This document shows positions 18,060 through 27,326 of a stretch of 64,000 bases of DNA, one piece after another. The stretch lies in contig NZ_JABCQG010000011.1 in assembly GCF_015244565.1 (NCBI RefSeq), positions 45,475 to 109,474 on the forward strand, read 5' to 3'. The notes under the pieces were generated by a model. The model did not search any database. It was not told the DNA's origin and saw nothing but the letters and a program-made list of their open reading frames with translations. How positions within the stretch are numbered: position 1 is the first letter of the stretch; every line of letters starts with the position of its first letter. This DNA is from Gluconobacter vitians. Lineage in GTDB: Bacteria > Pseudomonadota > Alphaproteobacteria > Acetobacterales > Acetobacteraceae. The position numbers and the translations under genes are program-made.

Positions 18060-18938
18060 TCAGGGCGTGAAGACGACTGTCCTGTTGCCGTTGATGATGG
18101 TCCGGCGTTCGATGTGATACCGGACAGCACGCGCCAGAACCCGACGTTCGATATCGCGCCCTTTGCGGATCAGGTCATCGGGCGTGTCGGCATGGGAAAT
18201 GCGCTCCACATCCTGTTCGATGATCGGACCTTCATCCAGATCGCGCGTGACGTAATGCGCGGTCGCGCCGATCAGCTTCACGCCGCGCGCAAAGGCCTGA
18301 TGATAGGGGCGCGCCCCCTTGAAGCCCGGCAGGAAGGAGTGATGGATGTTGATGCAATGCCCCGACAGGCTGGCGGCCATCTCATTGGACAAGACCTGCA
18401 TGTAGCGCGCGAGAATGACCAGTTCGGCCCCGGTCGCGGCAAACAGGTCCAGAATACGCGCTTCCTGCGCGGGATTCGTGTCTTTCGTGACGGGAAGGTG
18501 GTGGAACGGAATGCCGTAGAAATCCAGATCTGCGAAGACTTCGCGCGGATGGTTCGACACGATCCCGACGGGCTCGATCGGTAGTTCCCCGATGCGCCAG
18601 CGATACAGCAGATCCACCAGGCAGTGATCAAAACGCGAGACCATCAGCAGGACCTTCGGCTTCACGCTTCGGTCATGCAGCGCCCAGTCCATGCTGAACG
18701 TCTCGCCCAGAACAGCCAGTGCCTCGCGAAGCTGCTGCATGCTGGTTCGGCCATCCGTGATCTCGAAGACGATCCGCATGAAAAAGACCGTGCTGTCCCG
18801 GTCATCGAACTGCTGGGCTTCAGTGATGTTGGCGTTCAGTTCCGCAAGCCTGCCGCTGATTGCCGCCACGATGCCCGGTCGGTTAGGGCAGGAAAGCGTC
18901 AGGACACAGGTAGTCTGCGGAACTGATGGGGCCGTCAT
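18060..18938 (-). CDS. purU: Formyltetrahydrofolate deformylase
   Basis: A 292-residue enzyme that hydrolyses 10-formyltetrahydrofolate to formate and tetrahydrofolate. An N-terminal ACT domain ([20 protein letters not shown], residues about 12-31) is joined to a formyltransferase-fold domain with [19 protein letters not shown] and [20 protein letters not shown]. The Asn-His-Asp triad (INIHHS ... TRDLDEGP) is intact. The formate released feeds PurT, and the enzyme balances one-carbon pools. It lies 35 bp downstream of metH on the same strand, so both folate enzymes are likely co-transcribed. Confidence 0.95.
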   Translation of the reverse strand: MTAPSVPQTTCVLTLSCPNRPGIVAAISGRLAELNANITEAQQFDDRDSTVFFMRIVFEITDGRTSMQQLREALAVLGETFSMDWALHDRSVKPKVLLMVSRFDHCLVDLLYRWRIGELPIEPVGIVSNHPREVFADLDFYGIPFHHLPVTKDTNPAQEARILDLFAATGAELVILARYMQVLSNEMAASLSGHCINIHHSFLPGFKGARPYHQAFARGVKLIGATAHYVTRDLDEGPIIEQDVERISHADTPDDLIRKGRDIERRVLARAVRYHIERRTIINGNRTVVFTP

Positions 18939-18973
18939 GGACTGTCTTTTCCCGTTTTCTGAAACCGCCGTCC

Positions 18974-21900
18974 TCAGACGGTGAAGTATTTCGCCCGCGG
19001 ATTCAGCATCACGAGGGCCGAGGTCGACTGCTCGGGATGAAGCTGATAGCCGTCCGAAAGCGACACGCCGATGCGTTCGGCATCCAGCATTTTCAGGATC
19101 GGTTCCTGATCCTCAAGCCGGGGGCAGGCGGGGTAGCCGAAGGAATAGCGCGAGCCGCGATAGGACTGCGACAGCAGCTTCTCCATGTCACGATCGTCTT
19201 CGCCGGCAAAACCCAGCTCGGCGCGGATGCGCTTGTGGGTATATTCCGCCATGGCTTCCGCCATTTCGACCGACAGACCGTGCAGGTACAGATAGTCCTG
19301 GTAGCGGTTTTCCTCGAACCATACCCGCGCCAGATCAGACGCCTTCTGTCCGACGGTCACGACCTGCAGTCCGACCACATCGCGCACGTCATCGCTGATG
19401 TCGCGGACGAAATCGGCGATGCACTCGCCGTCATCCTTGGGCTGGCGCGGCATGGTGAAGCGCGCGGCTTCCGTTTTGCCGTCCTCTTCGAACAGCACGA
19501 GATCGTTCCCGTCGCCTGCGGCCTTCCAATATCCATAGATTGCCTGCGGCCGGATGATGTCCTGCTCCGCACTCAGCGCCAGCATGCGCTTCAGCACGGG
19601 GCGGAGTTCGGTCTTGGCGTATTCCATGAATTCGTCGAGCGAGCGGCCCTGTTTCCGGAAGCCCCACTGGAACTGGTACAGCGAGCGCTCATTGAGGAAC
19701 GGCAGAACCGCATTTGGCGTCGCTTCGAGCACACGCCCACCCCAGAACGGCGGTGTAATGACCGGCTCGGAGCCTGAAATCCGCTCACGCCGGGCCTTGG
19801 CGGCTTCACGATCCACCACGCCGAAGCCGCGTGTTTCCGCGATTTCCGGTGCGCGCGCCGTCTTGCGGCTCGCCTGGCTGGCGCGGCGCGTCTGGATTGC
19901 ACCAAGATAGGAATCGAGTTCCTTGTTGGCAATCTTGTCCATCAGGCCCAGACCGTCGAACGCATCACGCGCATAGGCCACGCGCCCCGGTTCACCGTCG
20001 CCGTAGGAGCGCGCACATTCTTCCTCGACGTAATTTCGCGTCAGGGCTGCGCCGCCGAGAATGACCGGAACGTCAAAGCCCTGACGGTGCATTTCCTCAA
20101 GGTTTTCGCGCATGATGACCGTGGACTTCACCAGAAGTCCGGACATGCCGAGCGCATCCGCCTTGTGCTCCTTCACGGCCGCGATCATGTCCGCGAGCGG
20201 CACCTTGATGCCCAGATTGATGACCTGATAGCCGTTATTGGTCAGGATGATGTCTACGAGGTTCTTGCCGATATCGTGCACGTCACCCTTGACGGTGGCG
20301 AGCACCATCGTGCCGCGATGCTGGCCTTCCACGCGCTCCATGTGCGGCTCAAGCCAGGCGACGGCGGTCTTCATCGTCTCGGCGGATTGCAGCACGAACG
20401 GAAGCTGCATCTTGCCCGAACCGAACAGTTCGCCCACGACTTTCATGCCATCAAGCAGGACGTTGTTGATGATGTCGAGCGGCGGCATTTCCGCCATCGC
20501 GTCTTCCAGATCCTGCTCGATGCCCTTGCGGTCACCGTCCACGATCCGGTCTTTCAGACGCTCCGCCGGGGTCTCCGCGCGGCGCTTCTTGACGGCATCG
20601 GCGGCTTTACGGCCCGCAAACAGTTCCAGCAGCTTCTGGAGAGGATCGTAGTCCTCGGTGCGGCGGTCGAAGATCAGGTCTTCCGCGACCTTGACCTCTT
20701 CCGGGGCAATCAGATGCAGCGGACGGATCTTGGAGACATGCACGATCGCACCCGTCATGCCGGCCTTGACTGCATGATCCAGGAACACCGAGTTCAGCAC
20801 CGCACGTGCGGCCGGGTTCAGGCCGAAGGAGATGTTCGAGAGGCCGAGGATGATCTGGATGTCCGGGAATTTGTCGCGGATCAGCTTGATACCCTCAAGC
20901 GTCCACTGACCAAGTTTCCGGTCGTCTTCCACGCCCGTGGCGATGGTGAAGGTCAGCGGATCGATCATCAGGTCGGATTGCGGCAGCCCGTACTGGTTGC
21001 ACGCGAAATCGACCAGACGTTCGGCAATGCGCAGCTTGTCCTGCGGCTCCTTCGCCATGCCGACTTCGTCGATCGTGAGCGCAATCATGGCAGCGCCGAA
21101 CTTGCGGGCCAGCTTCATGCGGTCATGGGCCTGCTGCTCACCGTCCTCGAAGTTGATCGAGTTGATGATGGGCTTGCCGCCATGCAGCTTCAGCGCGGCT
21201 TCAATGACCGGCGTTTCGGTGGAATCGATCACCAGCGGCGCATTCACGGACGACGTAAAGCGGGTGACGACCTCGTTCATTTCGCGAACTTCATCACGCC
21301 CGACGAAGGCCGTGCAGATATCGAGCGCGTTGGAGCCCTCGGCCGCCTGTTCACGACCGATGGCGACGCAGCCGTCCCAGTCGTTCGCTTCCTGAAGCTC
21401 GCGCCATTTCTTGGAACCGTTGGCGTTGCAGCGCTCGCCAATGGAGAAATAGCTGTTTTCCTGACGCAGCGGCGTCTGGGTGTAGAGGCTGGAGACCGAC
21501 GGCATCCAGACCGTGCTGCGCTTGACCGGGGCAGGGCGCAGCTTCGTGCCACCAAGGCGACGCAGCATGCCGTCCAGCGCCTGAATATGCGGCGTGGACG
21601 TGCCACAGCAGCCGCCGATCAGGTTCAGCCCGTCTTCCTTGACGAAGCGTTCCATCCAGACGGCCATTTCCTCGGGGCTGAGCGGATAGACGGTCTTGCC
21701 GTCCACAAGCTCCGGCAGACCGGCATTGGGCTGCATGGAAAGGAGACCCGGCCAGTTTTCCGACAGCCAGCGGACATGCTCGCCCATTTCCTGCGGGCCG
21801 GTAGCGCAGTTCAGACCAAGGGAGGGGACATCCAGCGCCTGAACGGTCGTGGCGGCGGCGGCGATATCGGGCCCGACAAGCAGCGTGCCCGTGGTCTCGA

Positions 21901-22480
21901 CCGTGACCTGCACGAAAATCGGTGCATCCGAACCGAGTTCGATCCGCGCAATCTTGGCAGCATTCACGGCGGCCTTGATCTGGAGCGTGTCCTGACACGT
22001 CTCGATCAGGAACCCGTCAACGCCACCATCAATCAGCCCGCGGCACTGTTCGACCAGACCGGCTTCCAGATCGTCATAGGCAATGTTGCCCAGCGTCGGC
22101 AGCTTCGTGCCCGGACCGATGGAGCCCATGACATAGCGGTGCCGTCCGTCCGAAAACGTCTCGGCGGCTTCGCGGGCCAGTGTCGCGGCTGTGCGGTTGA
22201 TTTCGCGCGTGCGGTCCTGAAGCCCGAACTCCGCCAAGGTGACGATGGAGCCGCCGAAGGTGTTCGTTTCCACCATGTCCGCACCGGCTTCGAAATAGCC
22301 GCGATGGATTTCACGGACGAGTTCCGGGCGCGAAAGGTTCAGGATTTCGGTGCAGTTCTCCTGTCCCCAGTAATCGCGCTCGACTTCCAGATCCAGCATC
22401 TGCACGCGCGATCCCATGCCGCCGTCACACAGCAGGACCTGATCGGCGAGGGCGTCAAGCAGATGGGGACGTGAGGACAT
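18974..22480 (-). CDS. metH: Cobalamin-dependent methionine synthase
   Basis: A full-length 1168-residue MetH. Domains in order: homocysteine-binding (residues about 1-320, with zinc ligands in [11 protein letters not shown] and [12 protein letters not shown]), methyltetrahydrofolate-binding (about 345-620, [15 protein letters not shown]), cobalamin-binding (about 640-880, with [14 protein letters not shown] supplying the lower-axial His), and the SAM-dependent reactivation domain (C-terminal, RIRAELGF ... [13 protein letters not shown]). It methylates homocysteine using methylcobalamin. The 5' leader has no recognised cobalamin or SAM riboswitch. purU follows 35 bp downstream. The long open frame antisense to this gene is an artefact of codon bias. 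Confidence 0.97.
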   Translation of the reverse strand: MSSRPHLLDALADQVLLCDGGMGSRVQMLDLEVERDYWGQENCTEILNLSRPELVREIHRGYFEAGADMVETNTFGGSIVTLAEFGLQDRTREINRTAATLAREAAETFSDGRHRYVMGSIGPGTKLPTLGNIAYDDLEAGLVEQCRGLIDGGVDGFLIETCQDTLQIKAAVNAAKIARIELGSDAPIFVQVTVETTGTLLVGPDIAAAATTVQALDVPSLGLNCATGPQEMGEHVRWLSENWPGLLSMQPNAGLPELVDGKTVYPLSPEEMAVWMERFVKEDGLNLIGGCCGTSTPHIQALDGMLRRLGGTKLRPAPVKRSTVWMPSVSSLYTQTPLRQENSYFSIGERCNANGSKKWRELQEANDWDGCVAIGREQAAEGSNALDICTAFVGRDEVREMNEVVTRFTSSVNAPLVIDSTETPVIEAALKLHGGKPIINSINFEDGEQQAHDRMKLARKFGAAMIALTIDEVGMAKEPQDKLRIAERLVDFACNQYGLPQSDLMIDPLTFTIATGVEDDRKLGQWTLEGIKLIRDKFPDIQIILGLSNISFGLNPAARAVLNSVFLDHAVKAGMTGAIVHVSKIRPLHLIAPEEVKVAEDLIFDRRTEDYDPLQKLLELFAGRKAADAVKKRRAETPAERLKDRIVDGDRKGIEQDLEDAMAEMPPLDIINNVLLDGMKVVGELFGSGKMQLPFVLQSAETMKTAVAWLEPHMERVEGQHRGTMVLATVKGDVHDIGKNLVDIILTNNGYQVINLGIKVPLADMIAAVKEHKADALGMSGLLVKSTVIMRENLEEMHRQGFDVPVILGGAALTRNYVEEECARSYGDGEPGRVAYARDAFDGLGLMDKIANKELDSYLGAIQTRRASQASRKTARAPEIAETRGFGVVDREAAKARRERISGSEPVITPPFWGGRVLEATPNAVLPFLNERSLYQFQWGFRKQGRSLDEFMEYAKTELRPVLKRMLALSAEQDIIRPQAIYGYWKAAGDGNDLVLFEEDGKTEAARFTMPRQPKDDGECIADFVRDISDDVRDVVGLQVVTVGQKASDLARVWFEENRYQDYLYLHGLSVEMAEAMAEYTHKRIRAELGFAGEDDRDMEKLLSQSYRGSRYSFGYPACPRLEDQEPILKMLDAERIGVSLSDGYQLHPEQSTSALVMLNPRAKYFTV

Positions 22481-22655
22481 GGGCAGGCTGCTCTGTAGTT
22501 AAGGATGACTGGGAATGGATATGGAAGCCGCGATCGGGCTTGCGCCTCTATACACGGTCAGGGACAGGAGGGTGTAGCAAAACGGTTCTGCTCCGGCAAA
22601 GAGGCAACACCATAAAATGCTGTTTGCTGCGGTCGGTCCTGCTACAGGGAATGGC

Positions 22656-23027
22656 ATGACCTCATCCCGCAATTCCCTGATCCCCCTGACCATTCTGTCT
22701 GACCACGCGCTCTGGCCGGAAGAACGCAGACGCCAGGCCCTGCTGATTGGCGTTCCGGATCGGGAAGGAGGGTGGGGAGATGTAGCGGATATTCCGGCCC
22801 CGTCGCCCTTCATGAACCGTCATGCGGCGGGCTGTCTGTGCTGCACACGGGATCCTGTGGCCATGATGCTCGCAGAGGTTTTTCAGGATCGCGTGCTGGG
22901 AAAGCGTCCGCTTTTCAGGGAAGTCGCGGTATCCGTCGCATCGAAAGACCGCGTGGCAGTCCGGCAACAGCTTGAAAACGATGTGCTGGTCCGTGCCCGC
23001 TACAGACTTGTGCCTGAAGACGTATAA
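22656..23027 (+). CDS. Small CobW-like domain protein, hypothetical
   Basis: A 123-residue protein from MTSSRNSLIPLTILSD. The segment AAGCLCCTRDPVAMML resembles the Cys-rich GCxCC motif of CobW/COG0523 GTPases, which binds metal. The P-loop and the rest of the GTPase domain are absent, so it is either a shortened relative or an independent family. The remainder (RALLIGV near the middle, REVAVSVASKDRVAVRQQLENDVLVRARYRL at the end) has no further motif. It is divergent from metH and precedes a TetR regulator on the same strand by about 70 bp. A metal-linked role is a guess from the CLCC motif alone. Confidence 0.6.
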   Translation: MTSSRNSLIPLTILSDHALWPEERRRQALLIGVPDREGGWGDVADIPAPSPFMNRHAAGCLCCTRDPVAMMLAEVFQDRVLGKRPLFREVAVSVASKDRVAVRQQLENDVLVRARYRLVPEDV

Positions 23028-23097
23028 TCCTTCATCGCTGGAAGGGTTTTGCAGTTCGGGTCTATGCTCCTGCGGGACTTCGGGATAACTGGACGGC

Positions 23098-23727
23098 ATG
23101 ACGACAGACGCAGAACAGGACGGGCCGCTCCGGCAACGCAAGAAGGACCGCACCCATGCCGCGCTGGTGCGTGAGGCCATGCGTCTGTTCTCGACATATG
23201 GATATGAGGAAACATCCGTCGACGAAATCGCCGAGGCCGCGCAGATTTCGCGCCGGACACTGTTCCGTTACTTTCCAGGCAAGGCGGATATCATTCTTGC
23301 CTGGACTGGCGGTGTCACCACGATCCTGACCGATGCCATTCGGGCCGTACCGCTGGATGTTCCGTTGCAGGATGCCGTTCTTGCCGGGCTTCTGCCGGTT
23401 GTAGCCTGTTATTCGTCCGACCGGATGGACGCCTATGCGGTTGTCAGGCTCGTGGAGCAGACGCCCGCGCTGCGCGACATGGCGTTGCGTCGCTATTCCG
23501 AATGGGAAGAGACGCTGGCCTCCCTCCTGATCACCCGGCTGCCCGCAACCGAAATGCCGTCTCTCGTGGCCCGGCTGCTGGCCCGGACAGCGATTGCGAC
23601 ATTCCGGACCGCTCTGGACGAATGGATCAAAACGGAGGGCAAGGCGGATCTGGAAGCCATCCTGCGCCGGACCTTCACATTCCAGCCCCTGCTATGGCAG
23701 GACGACTTCCCCCTGAGTTCCGGCTAG
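23098..23727 (+). CDS. TetR-family transcriptional regulator
   Basis: A 209-residue repressor-type protein. The N-terminal helix-turn-helix is clear: RTHAALVREAMRLFSTYGYEET followed by SVDEIAEAAQISRRTLFRYFPGKADI (about 18-65; quoted in part). The C-terminal all-helical ligand domain is not conserved and gives no clue to the effector. Its stop lies 16 bp from the stop of the convergent siderophore receptor gene. That receptor has a perfect 7-1-7 palindrome upstream (26004-26018), the type of site TetR proteins bind, so the receptor is a candidate target. This link is inference. Confidence 0.92.
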   Translation: MTTDAEQDGPLRQRKKDRTHAALVREAMRLFSTYGYEETSVDEIAEAAQISRRTLFRYFPGKADIILAWTGGVTTILTDAIRAVPLDVPLQDAVLAGLLPVVACYSSDRMDAYAVVRLVEQTPALRDMALRRYSEWEETLASLLITRLPATEMPSLVARLLARTAIATFRTALDEWIKTEGKADLEAILRRTFTFQPLLWQDDFPLSSG

Positions 23728-23743
23728 GAGCTCGGACTGGACC

Positions 23744-25951
23744 TCAGAGGTCCAGCTCGATGCTGAAATGGTAGGTGCGCGGCAGACCCGCCACGGCCGA
23801 GTTCGTGGCCGAACTCACACCGTTGATGCTCGACGGATAGACGGACGCCCAGTAGCTCTGGTTCGTCACGTTGTTCACACCAAAGCGGAACACCAGCGGC
23901 TGCCCGTAAGCATGGGTTGCATAACGCGCGCCCAGATCCAGCGTGACATAGGACGGCGCAAAGGTCGTGTTGTACACGTTGGCGGCGCGACGGCCCATGT
24001 AATGGACATTCGCGTTAACGGCAGCACCCTTGAGGAACGGCAGGCGATAATCCAGCAGCGCATTCGCCATCAGCGGCGGAACGCCCACGACCTGCTTGTT
24101 GGCCGTCAGCGATGATCCCGTACCCAGCATCTGCGCATCCAGCCAGGTCATGCCGCCGAGGAAGGTCAGGTCGTCAGTGATGTTGCCGGAAGCCTGGAAC
24201 TCGACACCATAGTTCCGCTGCAGACCGTAATTGGCGTAGACATTGGTGACGGGGTCCGTGAAGCCATAGGGGCGGGACATGCGGAAGCCGGCGATGTTCA
24301 CCTGCATCCGCTTGGCGATCAGGATCTTGTAGCCAACCTCGTATTCTTCCGAACGTAGCGGCGCCGTGACTTCGTTCATATTAACCGCCCCGGCAGGTGC
24401 GATGGTACCGGCCTGCAGCGACTTGCCCCAGGTGAAATAGACGGTCTGGTTGTCGGTCGGCTTGTACAGCAGGCTCGTCATCGGGCTGAACGCGGCCGAA
24501 CGGCTGTAGCTCGAGGTCTTGGTTCCCGTCTTGGCGTAGTTGTTCGTGCTCAGCCAGCTCCAGGCGAGGGAGCCCATGATCGACCAGTGTTTTCCGAGCG
24601 AAATGGTATCGCCGGCGAGAAGCGACTGGTTCATCGTGTCGGCGGATTTGTACCGGCCGGAATAGTAGGGCTGCGCGCTGGCGAAGCTCTTGGGATGGCC
24701 GATCGTGGCCTCACCCAGCGTCAGGGTGCCGGTGGAGGAGGTGGGGTTGTAGTTCCCCATCACATAGCCGTTTGTGCCGAGCTCGATCTGGTGGCGCAGG
24801 GGGCCGGTGCGGAACTTGCCGTTCAGGTAGGCCATGTTGCTGCCGGCCACGAAGTCATTGGCCGTGAGGGCCGCGGAGATCGTCTGCTTGTACAGACCGG
24901 CAGAATTGAGAAGCTGGTTGGACGTGCTGAAGACGTTACGGGCCGCGTTCTGCCACAGACCACCGAGCTTGAGGCTCCAGTTGTCGTTGAAGTTATGGAT
25001 GATCTTGGCCATGGCCGTATCGGTTTCCATGTTATAGCCCGCCTGTGGCTGGCCATAACCCTTCTGGCTCAGATCCGGCGCCTGGGGCAGCTGGATCGCG
25101 GTGCTGTAAGCGAAACCGCCCGGAAATCCGCGCTCGGCATAGGTGTACTGGCTGGCGTCGAGCTGGATAACGGTCTTGGGCGAGAGATGGATGTCGAAAT
25201 CGCCGCTGACGAGATCACGCCGCAGATGCGAGCCCTCGACATAGCCTTCGCCGTTCTGGTTCAGCAGGTTCAGGCGATAGCCGAACCATCCGTTTTTACC
25301 TACACGTCCGGAGACATCCGCGCTTTCCAGCGGTGAGCCGATGGAGTCCGTGCCCACGACCAGCCGCTCGGTCATGCGGTCCGTCGGGCGCTTGAGCGTG
25401 AAGTCGAACGTACCAGCCGGGTTCTGCGGTCCATAAAGCGCGCCTGCCAGACCGTTCAGGACTTGCATGCTGTCGAACTGCTCGGCCGCATACGGCGTGG
25501 TGATGACCATGTTCAGCCCGTCCATGCGAGTGTTGGAAATCACATCGCCTTCAAAGCCACGGGACTGCGGGCGGCTGGTATTCGGGTCGCCACGCATTTC
25601 GAGCTGTGCAGAGGGTACATAAGCCACGAGATCGTTGATATTACGCGCCTGCTGGTTCACCAGAACATCATGCGGGACGACCATGATGGACATCGGCGTA
25701 TCGAGCACGGAACGCGTCCCGAGCGGGCCCAGAGCCACGTCCTTGGTCCGGTAATCCGCGGCCGTGCCGGAGCCGTTGCGGCTGTGAACCGTGATGGTCT
25801 CGGCTTTCGGCACTGCCGGTTTTGCCTTCGTGGCGGGCTTGCTGGCCGCGGCCTTCGTATCGGAAACGGGTTGTGTTTCTGCCGCAAACGCTGGCATACT
25901 GCTGAGGACAGATCCGGAGAGAAGACAAAGCAGCAGGCGTGCGTATTTCAT
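23744..25951 (-). CDS. TonB-dependent siderophore receptor
   Basis: A 735-residue outer membrane receptor. MKYARLLLCLLSGSVLSSMPAFA is a signal peptide (cut after AFA). A Lys/Ala-rich linker follows, then ETITVHSR, a possible TonB box, and a plug domain with RSVLDTPMSIMVVP, QSRGFEGDVISNTRMDGL and VLNGLAGALYGPQNPAG, which match the FhuA/FpvA-type siderophore receptors. The remainder is a beta-barrel with repeated aromatic-girdle strands, ending RTYHFSIELDL. It imports ferric siderophores with TonB-ExbB-ExbD, none of which is in this window. A 15-bp palindrome lies 53 bp before the start. The specific siderophore is unknown. Confidence 0.92.
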   Translation of the reverse strand: MKYARLLLCLLSGSVLSSMPAFAAETQPVSDTKAAASKPATKAKPAVPKAETITVHSRNGSGTAADYRTKDVALGPLGTRSVLDTPMSIMVVPHDVLVNQQARNINDLVAYVPSAQLEMRGDPNTSRPQSRGFEGDVISNTRMDGLNMVITTPYAAEQFDSMQVLNGLAGALYGPQNPAGTFDFTLKRPTDRMTERLVVGTDSIGSPLESADVSGRVGKNGWFGYRLNLLNQNGEGYVEGSHLRRDLVSGDFDIHLSPKTVIQLDASQYTYAERGFPGGFAYSTAIQLPQAPDLSQKGYGQPQAGYNMETDTAMAKIIHNFNDNWSLKLGGLWQNAARNVFSTSNQLLNSAGLYKQTISAALTANDFVAGSNMAYLNGKFRTGPLRHQIELGTNGYVMGNYNPTSSTGTLTLGEATIGHPKSFASAQPYYSGRYKSADTMNQSLLAGDTISLGKHWSIMGSLAWSWLSTNNYAKTGTKTSSYSRSAAFSPMTSLLYKPTDNQTVYFTWGKSLQAGTIAPAGAVNMNEVTAPLRSEEYEVGYKILIAKRMQVNIAGFRMSRPYGFTDPVTNVYANYGLQRNYGVEFQASGNITDDLTFLGGMTWLDAQMLGTGSSLTANKQVVGVPPLMANALLDYRLPFLKGAAVNANVHYMGRRAANVYNTTFAPSYVTLDLGARYATHAYGQPLVFRFGVNNVTNQSYWASVYPSSINGVSSATNSAVAGLPRTYHFSIELDL

Positions 25952-26003
25952 AGGTGATCCTGATCGGTACGTGTCGTGAAGCTGGTCTCTCCTCTCTACA
26001 TTA

Positions 26004-26018
26004 TGACACCCGGTGTCA
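26004..26018. promoter_or_regulatory. Perfect palindrome upstream of siderophore receptor gene
   Basis: TGACACC-C-GGTGTCA is a perfect 7-1-7 inverted repeat, 53 bp before the receptor ATG on the minus strand. Size and symmetry suit a TetR-family or similar dimeric repressor. The nearest candidate is the TetR protein at 23098-23727; Fur is less likely because the usual AT-rich GATAAT hexamers are missing. Confidence 0.5.
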
Positions 26019-26106
26019 AAATGATTCGTCTGCTTCAGTGCCGCTGGCGCTGTGATTGAGCCATCGCTGTTTTCTGAAAGACACAGCTGTGCCCATCAGG
26101 TTCAAA

Positions 26107-26661
26107 TCAGCGACTGGTATCGATCTGATCGACAATCGTCAGCACGTCCTGCCAGTTATTGGCACGCGGGGTCCAGGTTTCCGACATGTTGTGTGGGGCA
26201 GTAAAGAGCACGCCCTGACCGCGAAAACGCCTGAAATGCCGCAGATTGTCGTCGATCATCACATCGGCGGCCAGAATGCTCTTGTCGCCGCAGAAAACGA
26301 TGTCCAGGGGTGAGATGCAGGGAAAATGCTCCCGCAGCCACGCAAACTTCGGGGCGCAAGAGGCCGGATATTCCATGGCTGCCGTCGTGATGAAGACTTC
26401 ACAGGTTTCGCACAGGGCGGAAATCGCTTCCTGCGCGCCGGGCATGACATCAAGGTTCGCAAAAAAGTCCCCCTGATGCAGCATGGCTTCCATGGCGGCA
26501 TAATCTTCGGGCGAGACGAGATCCCGGAAACGCTGTCCCTGCAGTTCAGCATCCGTCCATTCATAGCCGTAGGTTTTGCGAAACCAGACACGCTGGGCGG
26601 AGAATGCATCCGCAAGGACTTCATCCATATCGACAGCAAGGCGCAGGCGGGACGGGGGCAT
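26107..26661 (-). CDS. 5'(3')-deoxyribonucleotidase-like HAD phosphatase
   Basis: A 184-residue HAD-superfamily protein from MPPSRLRLAVDMDEVLAD. The first HAD motif DMDEV (Asp11, Asp13) holds the nucleophile and acid/base. ITTAAMEYP provides the motif II Thr, GDKSIL the motif III Lys, and MIDDNLRHF the acidic motif IV. This matches the NT5C family (PF06941), which dephosphorylates deoxyribonucleotides. The frame extends 26 codons upstream, but that part is not HAD-like. It is a single gene downstream of the siderophore receptor promoter region, transcribed on the minus strand. Confidence 0.82.
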   Translation of the reverse strand: MPPSRLRLAVDMDEVLADAFSAQRVWFRKTYGYEWTDAELQGQRFRDLVSPEDYAAMEAMLHQGDFFANLDVMPGAQEAISALCETCEVFITTAAMEYPASCAPKFAWLREHFPCISPLDIVFCGDKSILAADVMIDDNLRHFRRFRGQGVLFTAPHNMSETWTPRANNWQDVLTIVDQIDTSR

Positions 26662-26748
26662 GGGTGGCTCCGGCAACTGGGACAGGACCAGAACTCTTGT
26701 CCCGATGTTCCTGCAGGGCAAGCGAAAAGATGTCTGCAAGTTTGAGAG

Positions 26749-26841
26749 AAGAACAGTTCTTTCATTAAAGATTTATTGTTCCGATTATTCAAGTATTTCA
26801 AATATGTCGTTCCATAAATAAAACACTTTACTTAAAGTAAA
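26749..26841. promoter_or_regulatory. AT-rich promoter region with two small palindromes, upstream of KGG stress gene
   Basis: The roughly 300-bp gap between the deoxyribonucleotidase and the KGG gene is unusually AT-rich. It holds AAGAAC-A-GTTCTT at 26749-26761 and TTTACTT-A-AAGTAAA at 26827-26841, both perfect with a 1-bp centre. They may be regulator sites for the stress gene; no specific protein can be named. No gene is seen in this gap. Confidence 0.35.
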
Positions 26842-26958
26842 ATATTCTTGTTCTGTATTTCAGCAACTGTAAGCATTGGGTTCTGTTTTCCGCTCGTCCG
26901 GTTCAGAGCTTCTTTCCCGCGAAGAGGATGCGCCGGCACCTGTAGAAGGAAAACCATC

Positions 26959-27228
26959 ATGTTTCTTAAATATGAAGAGAATTTCCGTACCGTTTTCGCC
27001 GCCAACGGCTCCGGCAGCGGCAACTCCGGCAACTTTTCGCAGGATCGCGAAAGGGCCTCGGAAGCTGGTCGCAAGGGCGGCGAGCACAGTCATGGCGGTC
27101 ACTCCACCAAGGAGACCTCCAAGTCGTCCTCTTCAGGGGGAGAGCATTCTACCCGTGGCTTTGCCAAGGACCCGCAGAAAGCGTCCGAAGCCGGCCGCAA
27201 AGGTGGACAGGCTTCCCACAAGTCCTGA
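26959..27228 (+). CDS. KGG-repeat general stress protein
   Basis: An 89-residue, highly hydrophilic protein rich in Ser, Gly, Lys and His. It contains two copies of the KGG motif: RASEAGRKGGEHSHGG and KASEAGRKGGQASHKS (residues about 34-50 and 73-89), with a degenerate SSSGGEHSTRGFAKD between. This is the stress-induced bacterial acidophilic repeat (PF10685) also found in GsiB and YciG. Such proteins are likely disordered protectants. The start at 26959 has AGAAGGA at a good distance. Two hairpins follow the stop. Expression under acid, desiccation or stationary phase is expected from the family only. Confidence 0.85.
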   Translation: MFLKYEENFRTVFAANGSGSGNSGNFSQDRERASEAGRKGGEHSHGGHSTKETSKSSSSGGEHSTRGFAKDPQKASEAGRKGGQASHKS

Positions 27229-27237
27229 ACCGGCCAG

Positions 27238-27268
27238 CGCGCAGATAGGAGACTGTCCTTTCTGCGCG
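27238..27268. other. First hairpin after KGG stress gene
   Basis: CGCGCAGA at 27238-27245 pairs with TCTGCGCG at 27261-27268; AGGA and TCCT inside add a further 4 bp. It begins 10 nt after the stress gene stop, without a T-tract, and may protect the mRNA end. Confidence 0.5.
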
Positions 27269-27278
27269 ACTGCTGTTG

Positions 27279-27314
27279 CAAAACCTGCCGAGGGGCGATC
27301 CCCGGCAGGTTTTG
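27279..27314. terminator. Bidirectional terminator, perfect 12-bp stem
   Basis: CAAAACCTGCCG at 27279-27290 pairs perfectly with CGGCAGGTTTTG at 27303-27314 around a 12-nt loop. The A-rich and T-rich stem ends allow termination in both directions, serving the KGG gene and the converging mdtP-like gene. Confidence 0.8.
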
Positions 27315-27326
27315 TGCGTTGAAGCG

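Noticed and set aside
20087..22474. A 795-codon open frame antisense to metH
   Set aside because: It has no recognisable domain, and metH on the other strand has all four domains. Long antisense frames are expected in GC-rich genes with biased third positions.
22481..22655. Possible riboswitch in the metH leader (small AAGCC...GGCTT hairpin at 22525-22541)
   Set aside because: No conserved core of a cobalamin, SAM or SAH riboswitch could be recognised; a 5-bp stem is not enough.
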